64,000 nt of DNA from UBA4363 sp002393965 (GTDB lineage Bacteria > Bacteroidota > Bacteroidia > Bacteroidales > Paludibacteraceae): NCBI GenBank assembly GCA_946542925.1, contig CAMNLA010000016.1, positions 5,926 to 69,925 on the forward strand, written 5' to 3'. Made by a program: the position numbers and the translations under genes. Below the pieces are notes generated by a model that searched no databases, was not told the origin of the DNA, and saw nothing but the letters and a program-made list of their open reading frames with translations. This document shows positions 8,699 through 19,000 of the stretch, one piece after another (position 1 is the stretch's first letter; every line of letters begins with the position of its first letter).

Positions 8699-10063
8699 TT
8701 ATAGTTTGGTTTGACAGGCTTCTTGCGACGTACAACCCGTACAGTTATGGGTTTCATGACCGCGGAAGCGATGCTCAATCATCATTTTGATCGTGTCTTT
8801 CAACGCAGGAACACGGATGAATTCCTCAACGTCAGCCACAAAGGCAAACATGAGCAACATCTTCGCCTCAGCTTCGGGAATGCCACGCGAGCGCAGGTAG
8901 AAGATAGTGTCGGCATCCAACTGACCGACGGTCGCTCCGTGGTTACAGATGACGTCGTCATTGTGTATCTCCAGATGAGGCTTGGTATACATGTGGGCAT
9001 CATGAGAGAGACAGATGTTACGGTTTGTCTGTATCGCCTTGGTACCCGAGGCACCGTCTGCTACATAGATCAGACCAGAGAAGGCTCCGACGGACTGATC
9101 GCCCAGAACATATTTGTAAAGTTCGTTTGTCGTGCAGTTCGGCACAAGGTGACGGACAAGGGTGGATGTGTCCGTGTGTTGCTTCCCGTCGTTGATGGAC
9201 ATACCGCAGAGGTTTAGATTCGCATGCTCGCCAATCAGGTCTACCTGTACGTTATTGCGCGTAACGCCGTTCTGTAGCGTGACTTCGTTGATCAGAACGT
9301 CCGAATGCGCGTGTTGCTGTACGTACAGATGTCCGAAGTTGGTCATGTCAGCTCGCGTACTCTCAAGTTTGTAGTGCTCGTATCGTGCACCCTTTCCGAC
9401 GAAGACTTCCGTTACGCGGTTGGCAAAGAAACGATGCGCGTCAAGGGCATGTGCACAGACAAGCATGGAAGCCTTCGACCCCTCTTCCAGAATGATGAGG
9501 TTGCGCGACTGAGCAAGCATGTCCACATCCGCTCGCATGAGGTTGATGAGCTGGATGGTCTGCTTGATCTCAACTCCCTTCGGGACATAGAGGAAAAATC
9601 CGTCCTGTGCAAAGGATGTGTTGAATGCTACAGTCGTGTCTGTATTGTCGGCAGCTCTGCCGTAATAACGGCGAACAAGATCTGGATAGCGATCCGCTGC
9701 CTCACGTAGCCCGCAGGCTATGACACCTTCCGGCAACTTGGCGGACGTGGGCTGTGAATGATTGTAGAACTGGTCGTTGATGACGAAGTAGAGGTTCGAG
9801 TTGATGCCTGGAACCCCACAACGGAATATCGAGTAAGGGTCAATGGGAAATTCAATGCCCGATAGGTTGAGTCCATAGTCCGGCTCAAAGAGGTGCGACG
9901 CATTCGTATAGAGATAATGCTCGTCTTTGCTGGTCGGAAAGCCTTTCTCTCGGAAAATGCGGAAGGCCTCGTCACGATGCTCGTTGAGCACCGCTGAGGA
10001 GTGACGGTCAATGAGCCCTCTGTGATCGAGAAAGAGGTCTATATATTGTTTTTCTGTCTGCAT
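8699..10063 (-). CDS. sufD: Fe-S cluster assembly protein SufD
   Basis: A 454-residue member of the SufBD beta-helix family and partner of SufB in the SufBC2D scaffold. The C-terminal part carries typical features: DVLINEVTLQNG, SHDAHMYTKPHLEIHNDDVICNHGATVG and LDADTIFYLRSRGI. In this family the conserved His of CxHGAT contributes to cluster formation at the SufB-SufD interface. The start lies 102 bp after sufC and the gene is followed 23 bp later by ispG. The N-terminal 130 residues are divergent, as usual for SufD. Confidence 0.94.
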   Translation of the reverse strand: MQTEKQYIDLFLDHRGLIDRHSSAVLNEHRDEAFRIFREKGFPTSKDEHYLYTNASHLFEPDYGLNLSGIEFPIDPYSIFRCGVPGINSNLYFVINDQFYNHSQPTSAKLPEGVIACGLREAADRYPDLVRRYYGRAADNTDTTVAFNTSFAQDGFFLYVPKGVEIKQTIQLINLMRADVDMLAQSRNLIILEEGSKASMLVCAHALDAHRFFANRVTEVFVGKGARYEHYKLESTRADMTNFGHLYVQQHAHSDVLINEVTLQNGVTRNNVQVDLIGEHANLNLCGMSINDGKQHTDTSTLVRHLVPNCTTNELYKYVLGDQSVGAFSGLIYVADGASGTKAIQTNRNICLSHDAHMYTKPHLEIHNDDVICNHGATVGQLDADTIFYLRSRGIPEAEAKMLLMFAFVADVEEFIRVPALKDTIKMMIEHRFRGHETHNCTGCTSQEACQTKL

Positions 10064-10165
10064 GGGAGATGGATGTCTTTCTTTTTTCAGTAATCCTTGG
10101 GTGTCTTGATGGTGGCTGCTTTCTCGTCCTGCCGACGCAACAGGAAGAGGAATGCAGGAGAAGTG

Positions 10166-10921
10166 TTATTCGTTCTCTACCTCTTTCTTTATCCAGTCAT
10201 ACCCCCGCTCTTCAAGCTCAAGAGCCAGTTCCTTGCCTGCCGTCTTGACAATGCGCCCTTTGTACAGGACATGGACAATGTCAGGGACAATATAGTCAAG
10301 CAGACGCTGATAATGCGTAATGACAATGGTGGAGTTGTCTTTGCTCTTCAGACGGTTGACACCTGCCGCTACAATGCGCAGGGCATCGATGTCAAGACCG
10401 GAGTCCGTCTCGTCAAGGATGGAGAGCTTCGGCTCCAACATCGCCATTTGAAAAATCTCGTTGCGCTTCTTCTCGCCTCCGGAGAATCCTTCATTGACGG
10501 ATCGGTTCGCAAGACGATTGTCCAACTCAACGTATTCTTTCTTCTCTCGCATGAGCTTGAGAAATTCTCCGGCGGATAGTGGTGGCTGACCCTTGTATTT
10601 GCGATGCTCATTGACGGCTGTACGCATGAAGTTGACTATGGATACACCAGGTATCTCAACAGGATACTGGAACGATAGGAAAATACCTTCCCTCGAACGG
10701 TCCTCCGGAGGGAGGTCAAGGATGTTCTTGCCGTTGAAGAGAATCTCACCGGAAGTAACAGTGTATGCCGGATGACCCGTGATGACAGCCGAAAGCGTCG
10801 ACTTGCCAGAGCCGTTCGGACCCATGATGGCATGTACCTCTCCATCACGTACGGTCAGGTTGATGCCTTTGAGTATTTCTTTCTCGCCAATGTTGGCGTG
10901 CAGATTTTTAATTTCTAACAT
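10166..10921 (-). CDS. sufC: Fe-S cluster assembly ATPase SufC
   Basis: Soluble ABC-type ATPase (251 residues) that powers conformational change in the SufBCD scaffold. Walker A is GPNGSGKST (residues 34-42), the signature is FSGGEKKRNEI, Walker B is LSILDETDSGLD and the switch histidine is in VITHYQ. There are no membrane segments. It sits between sufB (50 bp upstream) and sufD (102 bp downstream) on the same strand. Confidence 0.97.
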   Translation of the reverse strand: MLEIKNLHANIGEKEILKGINLTVRDGEVHAIMGPNGSGKSTLSAVITGHPAYTVTSGEILFNGKNILDLPPEDRSREGIFLSFQYPVEIPGVSIVNFMRTAVNEHRKYKGQPPLSAGEFLKLMREKKEYVELDNRLANRSVNEGFSGGEKKRNEIFQMAMLEPKLSILDETDSGLDIDALRIVAAGVNRLKSKDNSTIVITHYQRLLDYIVPDIVHVLYKGRIVKTAGKELALELEERGYDWIKKEVENE

Positions 10922-10971
10922 GCTATGATGATGGTTTCTGTTTTTTTTTGCTGACTGGATGACGGATGCGG

Positions 10972-12426
10972 CTATCCTACTCCGGACGTGCTTTCCAACG
11001 ATATTTCAAGCAACCTCTGCGCTTCTACCGCAAATTCCATCGGCAATTGATTGATGACTTCTTTGGCATAACCACCGACTATCAACGATACGGCGTCGTT
11101 GGCGGAAATACCACGCTGATTGCAGTAGAAGAGCTGGTCGTCCGAAATCTTCGACGTGGTGGCTTCATGCTCGATGACGGCGGATTCGTTGTGTACGTCC
11201 ATATAGGGGAAGGTGTGCGCACCACAGCAGTCACCAAGCAGCAGGGAGTCACACTGGGAGAAGTTGCGGGCACCTTCTGCAGTCGGCGCTACACGGACCA
11301 GCCCGCGGTAACTGTTTTGTGACTGACCCGCGGAGATTCCCTTCGAGACGATATGACTGCGTGTGTTCTTGCCTATGTGTATCATTTTCGTTCCCGTGTC
11401 GGCCTGCTGGTGATGGTTGGTTACCGCTACGGAATAGAATTCTCCGACCGCATTGTCTCCTCGCAATACGCAGGAAGGGTACTTCCAAGTGATGGCAGAA
11501 CCCGTCTCGACCTGTGTCCACGAGAGTTTGGCGTTCTCTTTGACAATACCGCGCTTGGTGACGAAGTTATAGACACCTCCCTTTCCGTCCTTGTCTCCGG
11601 GATACCAGTTCTGTACCGTCGAGTATTTCACCTCAGCTCCGTCGTTGACGACAATCTCTACGATCGCAGCGTGTAGTTGGTATTCATCTCGTGCCGGTGC
11701 TGTACATCCTTCCAGATAACTGACATAACTCTCATCGTCAGCAACGATGAGTGTGCGTTCAAACTGACCGGTGTTCAGGGCATTGATTCGGAAATAAGAG
11801 GATAACTCCATCGGACATCTCACACCCTTCGGTATATAGACAAACGAACCGTCTGAGAAGACGGCGGAATTCAATGCCGCAAAGAAGTTGTCCGTCGGTG
11901 GGACAACACTGCCTAAATATCTCTTTACCAAATCAGGATAGTTGCGCACGGCTTCCGAAATGGAGCAGAAGATAATGCCTTCCGCTGCCAGTTTCTCTTT
12001 GTTCGTCGTCTTGACCGATACGGAGTCCATGATGGCATCAACAGCCATGCCGACGTGAAGTTTCTGCTCTTCAATAGGTATACCAAGTCGATCGAAGGTC
12101 TTCAGTAACTCCGGATCGACATCGTCCAGACTCTCTGGCGCTTTCTTTTGTTTCGGTGCCGCATAGTAGCGCATGGACTGATAGTCCAACTCAGGCAACT
12201 GCAGCAACGGCCAGCGAGGCATCTCCATCTCACTCCATTTCCGGTAGGCTTGGAGCCGGAACTCCAACATCCAGTCCGGCTCCTGTTTCTTGGCAGAAAT
12301 CATGCGGATGATTTCTTCGTTCAGACCAGTCGGAATGTATTCAGTGTCTATCTCAGTCGTGAAACCGTACTTGTACTTCTCGTTGGCCAGCTCGTTTATG
12401 ATGGATTCGTTCAGTTCTTCAGCCAT
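10972..12426 (-). CDS. sufB: Fe-S cluster assembly protein SufB
   Basis: Core scaffold subunit of the SUF system (484 residues), first gene of the sufBCD-ispG transcript. It contains NEKYKYGFTTEI near the N-terminus and the conserved SufB body: YIPKGVRCPMELSSYFRIN, EGCTAPARDEYQLHAAIVE and HEATTSKISDDQLFYCNQRGI. I chose the ATG at 12426. An in-frame GTG at 12456 lies inside the TATCTTTG promoter box (12456-12463) and so cannot be within the transcript. Confidence 0.95.
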   Translation of the reverse strand: MAEELNESIINELANEKYKYGFTTEIDTEYIPTGLNEEIIRMISAKKQEPDWMLEFRLQAYRKWSEMEMPRWPLLQLPELDYQSMRYYAAPKQKKAPESLDDVDPELLKTFDRLGIPIEEQKLHVGMAVDAIMDSVSVKTTNKEKLAAEGIIFCSISEAVRNYPDLVKRYLGSVVPPTDNFFAALNSAVFSDGSFVYIPKGVRCPMELSSYFRINALNTGQFERTLIVADDESYVSYLEGCTAPARDEYQLHAAIVEIVVNDGAEVKYSTVQNWYPGDKDGKGGVYNFVTKRGIVKENAKLSWTQVETGSAITWKYPSCVLRGDNAVGEFYSVAVTNHHQQADTGTKMIHIGKNTRSHIVSKGISAGQSQNSYRGLVRVAPTAEGARNFSQCDSLLLGDCCGAHTFPYMDVHNESAVIEHEATTSKISDDQLFYCNQRGISANDAVSLIVGGYAKEVINQLPMEFAVEAQRLLEISLESTSGVG

Positions 12427-12455
12427 TTGAATCAGTGTTTCGCTATAAGCATCCA

Positions 12456-12463
12456 CAAAGATA
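12456..12463 (-). promoter_or_regulatory. Bacteroidota -7 box for sufB operon
   Basis: TATCTTTG followed by TGG on the minus strand, 30 bp before the sufB ATG. It gives a short leader and settles the start-codon choice. No Fur- or IscR-like operator was recognised. Confidence 0.65.
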
Positions 12464-12627
12464 GAAAGAAAAAACGAGATAGAGTGGAGGAATCAAATAG
12501 GACGGGCTCTCGGGAGAAAATAGGAGGACGGGACTCGCAATGTGCTCTCTGTCTGTGGAACAGGTCCCTTCCTCCTGATTACGTCTGAACATGGGGAAAA
12601 GTCATCATGTTTTTCGGATAAAAGTAG

Positions 12628-12635
12628 TATCTTTG
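12628..12635 (+). promoter_or_regulatory. Bacteroidota -7 box for ychF
   Basis: TATCTTTG lies 28 bp before the ychF ATG. A T-rich tract upstream (12610-12615) may stand in for the -33 element. Confidence 0.65.
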
Positions 12636-12662
12636 TGAAAAACATAAACTGGATTTCTAAGA

Positions 12663-13760
12663 ATGGCACTTCAATGCGGCATTGTCGGACTCCCTAACGT
12701 GGGAAAATCGACCCTTTTCAACTGTCTTTCCAATGCGAAGGCTCAGGCCGCCAATTTCCCTTTTTGTACGATTGAACCGAACGTAGGTGTGATTACCGTT
12801 CCTGACGACCGCCTCAATAAACTTTCTGAACTCGTCCACCCGGAACGTATCGTGCCGACTACGGTCGAGATCGTTGATATCGCAGGACTGGTCAAGGGAG
12901 CCTCCAAAGGAGAGGGACTGGGTAACAAGTTCTTGGCGAACATCCGCGAAACGGATGCAATCTTGCATGTACTGCGCTGCTTCGATAATGATAATATTAC
13001 ACACGTCGACGGTTCAATCGACCCGGTACGTGATAAGAATATCATCGATACGGAACTGCAGCTGAAGGATCTCGAAACAGTTGAATCACGCCTCAACAAG
13101 GTGCAGAAACAGGCATCCGCCGGAGATAAGGATGCCAAAATACTCTCCGCCATCCTACTTCAATACAAGGAGGCCCTCGAAAGCGGAAAGAGCGCACGGA
13201 CCGTGCAGGTTGACAAGGAACACGAACGGATGGTCAAGGAACTGGGACTGCTGACCAATAAACCGGTATTGTATATCTGCAACGTAGATGAGAATGCCGC
13301 TGTGGAAGGCAATGCCTATGTCAATGCAGTGCGCGAAGCAATCAAGGACGAGGAGGCAGAACTGCTCATCGTGGCTGCCGCAACCGAAGCCGATATCGCT
13401 GAACTCGAGACGTACGAGGAACGACAGGAATTCCTCGAGGCAATGGGACTGCAGGAGTCTGGTGTCAGCCGACTCATCCGCGCCGCATACCGACTCCTCA
13501 ATCTGCGCACGTTCTTTACGGCAGGACCGAAAGAGGTGCGCGCATGGACGTTCCGAAAAGGTTGGAAGGCCCCACAGTGCGCAGGCGTGATACACACCGA
13601 TTTCGAGAAGGGATTCATCCGTGCCGAAGTGATTAAGTACGACGATTATATAAAATACGGGTCGGAAACAGCATGCAAGGAGGCTGGGAAAATGGCCGTC
13701 GAGGGGAAAGAGTATGAGGTGCAGGACGGCGATACGATGCTCTTCCGCTTCAACGTCTGA
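12663..13760 (+). CDS. ychF: Ribosome-binding ATPase YchF (Obg-family, OLA1 type)
   Basis: A 365-residue P-loop protein of the TRAFAC class that binds ribosomes and prefers ATP to GTP. G1 is GLPNVGKS (residues 8-15) and G3 is DIAGLVKGASKGEGLGNKFL. The G4 position reads NVDEN in place of NKxD, the change that gives YchF its ATP preference. A coiled-coil insertion follows, and the C-terminal TGS domain ends with the characteristic DGDTMLFRFNV. It appears to be monocistronic with its own promoter. Confidence 0.96.
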   Translation: MALQCGIVGLPNVGKSTLFNCLSNAKAQAANFPFCTIEPNVGVITVPDDRLNKLSELVHPERIVPTTVEIVDIAGLVKGASKGEGLGNKFLANIRETDAILHVLRCFDNDNITHVDGSIDPVRDKNIIDTELQLKDLETVESRLNKVQKQASAGDKDAKILSAILLQYKEALESGKSARTVQVDKEHERMVKELGLLTNKPVLYICNVDENAAVEGNAYVNAVREAIKDEEAELLIVAAATEADIAELETYEERQEFLEAMGLQESGVSRLIRAAYRLLNLRTFFTAGPKEVRAWTFRKGWKAPQCAGVIHTDFEKGFIRAEVIKYDDYIKYGSETACKEAGKMAVEGKEYEVQDGDTMLFRFNV

Positions 13761-13844
13761 CCCCTTCTTATGAATACACGTGGCAGAATTCAAAGACACA
13801 GAACATATCTATATTATTTATTAACCAACTAAAATCTTACAATT

Positions 13845-14210
13845 ATGAGTACTGATGAATTGATTTCGAATTACAAGGAGGTCTTTACCCAGAAGTTCGC
13901 TAAGTTTGACGGACGCGCAGGACGCAAGGAGTTTTGGTACTTCGTTCTGGTAAACGTCGTGGTCAGTCTTGTCCTCAACATCATTGATGGCGCAATTTTT
14001 TCAACAACCGTTCTTGCGGGTCTCTATGGCTTGGCTGTCCTTATTCCAAGCCTGGCATTGACTGCACGTCGTTTGCATGACATCAACAAGAGCGGTTGGT
14101 GGCAGTTGATTGCTCTTGTTCCAATCGTAGGCTGGATTATTCTTATCATTTGGTGCGCAAAGGAAGGTGACAAGGGAACCAACAACTTCGGAGAGGAACC
14201 GGCAGAATAA
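13845..14210 (+). CDS. DUF805 membrane protein
   Basis: A 121-residue integral membrane protein. It has a soluble start (KFDGRAGRKEFWYFVLVN), three to four hydrophobic segments, the DUF805 signature LTARRLHDINKSGWWQLI, and a polar tail (CAKEGDKGTNNFGEEP). DUF805 proteins are widespread inner-membrane proteins without an established function. It is 84 bp after ychF and is followed by a strong hairpin terminator shared with convergent fba. Confidence 0.9.
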   Translation: MSTDELISNYKEVFTQKFAKFDGRAGRKEFWYFVLVNVVVSLVLNIIDGAIFSTTVLAGLYGLAVLIPSLALTARRLHDINKSGWWQLIALVPIVGWIILIIWCAKEGDKGTNNFGEEPAE

Positions 14211-14246
14211 GGCTTCCATCCCGACAGAAGAACGCATAACAGACAA

Positions 14247-14284
14247 AAAGAAGGGGCGAGTGAATGTTCACTCGCCCCTTCTTT
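14247..14284. terminator. Bidirectional intrinsic terminator between DUF805 gene and fba
   Basis: An 18-bp perfect inverted repeat (14247-14264 with 14267-14284) with A-rich and T-rich ends, so it can work for the plus-strand DUF805 gene and the minus-strand fba. Confidence 0.85.
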
Positions 14285-14307
14285 CGCTTGTCTATGATTA
14301 TGATGCA

Positions 14308-15306
14308 TTATGCTTTCCCGTCACTGCCCAATACATCCTTTATCTTGTGGATGTACAACTTCTTCATGTTGTCACGCGCCGGTCCCAGATACTTTCTCGG
14401 GTCGAACTCCGCTGGCTTCAGCGCCAAGACTTCACGGATAGCAGCCGTCATGGCCAAACGGCTGTCACTGTCAATGTTGATCTTGCATACGGCACTCTTC
14501 GCGGCTTTACGCAACTGCTCTTCCGGTATGCCAATCGCGTCAACAAGTGCTCCTCCGTATTTGTTGATGGTCTCTACCTCTTCCTGAGGGACGGACGAGG
14601 ATCCATGAAGCACAATCGGGAATCCTGGTAATTGTTCCATGACTCCGTCTAAAACATCAAAGGCCAATGGCGGCGGAACCAGACGACCAGTCTTTGCATC
14701 ACGTGTGCACTGCTCTGGCTTGAATTTATTGGCTCCGTGCGATGTTCCGATCGAGATGGCCAGCGAGTCACAACCCGTCTTGGTGGTGAAGTCCACAACC
14801 TCTTCCGGACGAGTGTAGGTGTGGTGGTCCGACTGTACCTCGTCTTCCACGCCTGCCAACACGCCCAACTCTCCCTCTACCGTGACGTCAAATTGATGAG
14901 CATACTCAACGACTTTCTTGGTCAGTGCAACGTTCTCGTCATAAGGTAGGTGACTGCCGTCAATCATCACGCTCGAGAATCCCATATCTACACAACTCTT
15001 GCAGAGTTCAAAGGAGTCGCCGTGATCAAGATGGAGGACAATCTGAGGATTTTCCCAGCCTAGTTCCTTCGCATAGGCGACGGCTCCTTCTGCCATATAG
15101 CGCAGCAAGGTCTGATTCGCATAGTTGCGGGCTCCCTTGCTCACTTGTAGTATAACGGGTGATTTGGTTTCTGCTGCAGCTTGTATAATGGCTTGCAGTT
15201 GTTCCATATTGTTGAAGTTGAACGCTGGAATGGCATATCCGCCATTAATGGCCTTCTTAAACATCTCGCGTGTGTTTACAAGACCTAATTCTTTGAAGTT
15301 AACCAT
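14308..15306 (-). CDS. fba: Class II fructose-bisphosphate aldolase
   Basis: Zinc-dependent aldolase (332 residues) of glycolysis and gluconeogenesis, interconverting fructose 1,6-bisphosphate with dihydroxyacetone phosphate and glyceraldehyde 3-phosphate. It shows AFNFNNMEQ near the N-terminus, LHLDHGDSFELC with the metal-binding histidine and catalytic Asp, MIDGSHLPYDENV, ISIGTSHGANKF, and the phosphate-binding HGSSSVPQE. This is the long-form type common in Bacteroidota. It has its own promoter box (15370-15377) and shares a terminator with the convergent neighbour. Confidence 0.95.
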   Translation of the reverse strand: MVNFKELGLVNTREMFKKAINGGYAIPAFNFNNMEQLQAIIQAAAETKSPVILQVSKGARNYANQTLLRYMAEGAVAYAKELGWENPQIVLHLDHGDSFELCKSCVDMGFSSVMIDGSHLPYDENVALTKKVVEYAHQFDVTVEGELGVLAGVEDEVQSDHHTYTRPEEVVDFTTKTGCDSLAISIGTSHGANKFKPEQCTRDAKTGRLVPPPLAFDVLDGVMEQLPGFPIVLHGSSSVPQEEVETINKYGGALVDAIGIPEEQLRKAAKSAVCKINIDSDSRLAMTAAIREVLALKPAEFDPRKYLGPARDNMKKLYIHKIKDVLGSDGKA

Positions 15307-15369
15307 GTTTGAATAGATGTGTTAGAGTTTATCGATAATAGACTTTGCCTAAAAGTCTGAATATCCTTA

Positions 15370-15377
15370 CAAATATA
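15370..15377 (-). promoter_or_regulatory. Bacteroidota -7 box for fba
   Basis: TATATTTG on the minus strand, 64 bp before the fba start and directly downstream of the trx-side terminator. Confidence 0.6.
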
Positions 15378-15382
15378 CATAG

Positions 15383-15437
15383 AAAAAAAGACGGGTGTTC
15401 TTGTCTTTTGTATGTTTTTGAGCATAAAAACACCCGC
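15383..15437 (-). terminator. Intrinsic terminator after dnaE-trx
   Basis: Read on the minus strand, CGGGTGTT (15436-15429) pairs with AACACCCG (15399-15392) around a loop with its own small TATG/CATA hairpin. A run of seven T follows (15389-15383). It separates trx from the fba promoter. Confidence 0.7.
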
Positions 15438-15508
15438 CCATCCTTGACAGGATGGATCCCCTTCTGCTAAAGAGAGTCTCCCCCTCGATGGCGTCTGAAC
15501 ATAGGTAC

Positions 15509-15542
15509 ATGACAGACAAGAAGCAAAACCCTTGTCTGTCAT
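15509..15542. repeat. 12-bp perfect inverted repeat downstream of trx
   Basis: ATGACAGACAAG (15509-15520) and its exact complement (15531-15542) with a 10-nt spacer, 30 bp past the trx stop. It has no T-run, so it may be a transcript-end stabiliser rather than a terminator. The rest of 15307-15572 holds only the terminator and fba promoter. Confidence 0.6.
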
Positions 15543-15572
15543 TGAATGGAAGTCAGAGGGATCGAACGAAGG

Positions 15573-15890
15573 CTATTTCGACAACATAGCGTCAATGCGC
15601 CGCGTTATCTCGGACTCCGGAACAAGACCCACTGTCTTGTCAACTAGTTCTCCGTTGCGGAAGAACAAGACGGTCGGAATGCTCATGATACCGAATTGTT
15701 GCGGGATCTCCATGTTCTCGTCCACGTCGAGTTTGCCGACTTTGACTCTACCCGCATAGTCGTCCGCTATCTTGTCAATAACGGGACCAAGACGTTTGCA
15801 GGGACCGCACCAGGCTGCCCAGCAGTCAACAACGGTGATCCCTTCAGCCGTTTCGGCTGCGAAGTTTTGGTCTGTAAGTGTCTGTGTCAT
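15573..15890 (-). CDS. trxA: Thioredoxin
   Basis: Classical cytosolic thioredoxin (105 residues) that reduces protein disulfides. The active site is WCGPC within VVDCWAAWCGPCKRLGP, and the cis-proline loop is IMSIPTVLFFRNGE, both in the usual places. No signal peptide. It lies 127 bp downstream of dnaE in the same direction; a terminator follows at 15437-15383. Confidence 0.95.
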   Translation of the reverse strand: MTQTLTDQNFAAETAEGITVVDCWAAWCGPCKRLGPVIDKIADDYAGRVKVGKLDVDENMEIPQQFGIMSIPTVLFFRNGELVDKTVGLVPESEITRRIDAMLSK

Positions 15891-16017
15891 GATTTTTGAA
15901 TGGTTGGATGGTTTTTATTAGGTATTCTCTCGCCATGGCAGAACTTAGTGTAAAGCTGACTTTGCTCTCCTGGCTTATTTAATCAAGGTTGCTTTTCAAT
16001 GTGCATGGGAGGATGTA

Positions 16018-19000
16018 TCAACTGAGTTTGAACTCCAGAAGGTGGCGCTCCTGGTTCGTCTTTAGGAATTCTTTTACCTCTCGGTTCATATCGACCCATA
16101 TGTTACGCGCCCGTGTCGGGATATTGCGGTTCTTTTTCTGAAAGACGATGTGTAGCGATATGTGACCGTGTCGCTCCCCTTCAACGTTCCCGCTTTTCAT
16201 CATTCTGCCGAAGTTCGTGACAAAATCAGGCTGGAGCCTGTCGCTGTCAAGATAGACCGTGAGGCGTTCCGCCATCTTTTGACAGACATCGTTGAGCAAC
16301 ATGACCTGCTTGATGTTTGCGTCCAGAGTCAAGGAATCTCCGACTTTCGGATGGAAGTTGTTGTATCTTTCGCGACGGTCGGCAATGTGACCCCTGACAA
16401 GGATATACAGGTCCTTTTGCATGTATTTCTTGTATTCGATGTAGTTCTCACCGAAGAGGGCGAACGTGTACGACCCTGAATAGTCTTCAATCGTAAACCG
16501 TCCATATGGGTTGTTCGTCTTCGTGACGCCGTTGTACGTGTCCGTGACAATACCAGCCATCGTGAAGTCCTTCCCTCGAGGCGAATCTCCCTCGGTTGTC
16601 TTCTTCATCCATTCTTCCATCTCTTTGCACTGGACAGTAACAAAGGAACGAAATTCACAGTAGTATTCGTCAAGAGGATGCGAGGAGAGATAGATGCCGA
16701 TACAGTCTTTCTCCCACCCTAGCTTCTCAAGAAAGTTCCACTGCTGAGTGGCATTGAGGGGCGGACGTTGGATCTCTATGGCGTCGCCTCCTAAGTCCCC
16801 GAAGAGGGTGTTCGTGTTCTGAAGACGGTCGTTCTGAACGGTACGGCCGTATTCAATCAGCGCCTCATTGAAGGTCGGACGCTTCTCTATATTGGTACGT
16901 ACGAAGAACTGTTCTCGCTTCGAACCGTCACCGAAGTTGTCAAAGGCACCTGCCAACCCAAGACTCTCCAACGTTCCTCGGTTGCAGGACGTCATGTTAA
17001 TGCGCTCCATGAAGTCGTAAATAGAAACGTAAGGCCCGTTCTTTTCACGCTCCTGTATGATGCTTTCGACGGCCCCCTCGCCTACTCCCTTTACTCCGCC
17101 AAGACCGAAACGGATGGCTCCCTCTTTGTTTACCGTGAAGTTTAAGTCCGATTCGTTGATGTCAGGACCGAGTACGTCAATGCCCATCCGACGGCATTCA
17201 TCCATGAATTTAGATACCTTCGTGATGTCATCACGGTTGCGCGTCAGGTTCGCCGCCATGAAGTCGGCTGGATAATGGGCTTTTAACCATGCCGTTTGAT
17301 AGGCTACCCACGAGTAGCACGTCGCATGCGACTTGTTGAAGGCATAGGAGGCAAATTTCTCCCACTCACTCCAGATGTGCTCCAGTATCTTCTCGTCATG
17401 CCCGTTCTTCTTGCCACCTTCAATGAACTGGGGCTTCATCTTGTCAACAATGTCTTTTTTCTTCTTTCCCATCGCCTTGCGCAACGCATCACTCTCTCCT
17501 CGCGTGAAGTCAGCAAGCAGACGACTCAGAAGCATGACCTGTTCCTGATACACGGTGATGCCATATGTGTCCGACAGATATTTCGACATGACGTCTATCT
17601 CGTATCGGATCTCTTTGATTCCCTGTTTCCGCTTGATGAATTCCGGAATGTTGTCCATCGGTCCCGGACGGTAAAGCGCATTCATGGCAATAAGGTCCTC
17701 AAAAACGGTCGGCTGAAGGTTGCGTAGATGCTCCTGCATGCCGGCACTTTCAAATTGGAAAGTACCAATCGTGTCGCCTCGCTGATATAATTGATAGGTC
17801 AGCTCATCGTCCAACGGGATGTGATCAATGTCAACCTGCTCTCCTGTGCGCTTGTAGATGTTTTTCAGCGCTTCTTTGATGATGGATAGCGTAGAGAGAC
17901 CCAGGAAGTCCATCTTGATGAGGCCTACCTGCTCGATGACATGACCGTCATATTGCGTTACGATGACGTCCTGACCCGTTTCTTTGTCATACACCGTACT
18001 CATCGGTGCAAAATTGGTCAGATCATCGGCTCCGATGATGACGCCGCAGGCATGTATGCCTACCTGACGGATCGTGCCCTCCAACTCAGCTGCATACGTG
18101 ATCATGTCTTTCTCGTTCTGATCCGAGGCCTGGAATCTTGACTGAAACTCCGGAAGGTATTTCAGACAGTTGGACAACGTCGGTTTCGGGGTCTTCCCCT
18201 TTTCGTTCTTGATGGTATCGGGCAACGCATCCGGTACAAGTTTCTTCCATTCATTTACAATCGGGAGTGGAACTTCCTGTACACGACCGACATCGGCAAT
18301 GGCACTTTTGGCAGCCATGGTTCCGTAGGTGATGATGTGCGCTACCTTTTCTTTTCCGTATTTCTGTGTGACCCAGTCCAGGACGCGACCGCGACCGTCA
18401 TCATCAAAATCTACGTCAATATCGGGAAGGGAAATGCGGTCAGGATTCAGGAATCGCTCGAACAGCAGGTCGTATTTCAACGGATCAACGTCAGTGATGC
18501 GCAGACAGTAGGCGACAACGGAGCCTGCCGCCGAACCACGACCCGGACCTACACTGACCCCCAGCTCTTCACGCGCCGCACGGATGTAGTCGGAGACAAT
18601 GAGGAAGTAACCAGGGAATCCCATGGTCTTCATGATGTGTAACTCAAAGGTGATCTGACTCTTGATCTCTTCGGTCAGATTCTCTCCGTATCGCATGTGA
18701 GCTCCATCCCATGCCAGTTTGTTCAGGTAGTCCGCCTCCAACTTGATGCGGTACAGCTTCTCGTAGCCGCCTAATTTGTGGATTTTCTTTTCCGCTTCCT
18801 CCTGACTGAGTACCGTCTCTCCTTTTTCATTGCGGGTAAACTCATTGAAGAGATCTTCTTCCGTGAATCGCTGTCGATATTCCTCTTCGGTACCAAAGTC
18901 AGTGGGTATGTCGAACTTTGGCATGATCGGGTCGGAGTCAATGGAGTAGTATTCTACCTTGTTGACAATCTCTTGCGTGTTGCTCAATGCCTCCGGGACA

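Noticed and set aside
15285..15542. 85-residue minus-strand frame between trx and fba
   Set aside because: It contains a terminator and the fba promoter and starts in an inverted repeat; no homology-like features.
15540..15570. TTCGATCC-like stretch on the minus strand suggesting a tRNA T-arm
   Set aside because: No 5-bp T-stem, anticodon arm or acceptor stem can be drawn around it. No tRNA was found in the window.
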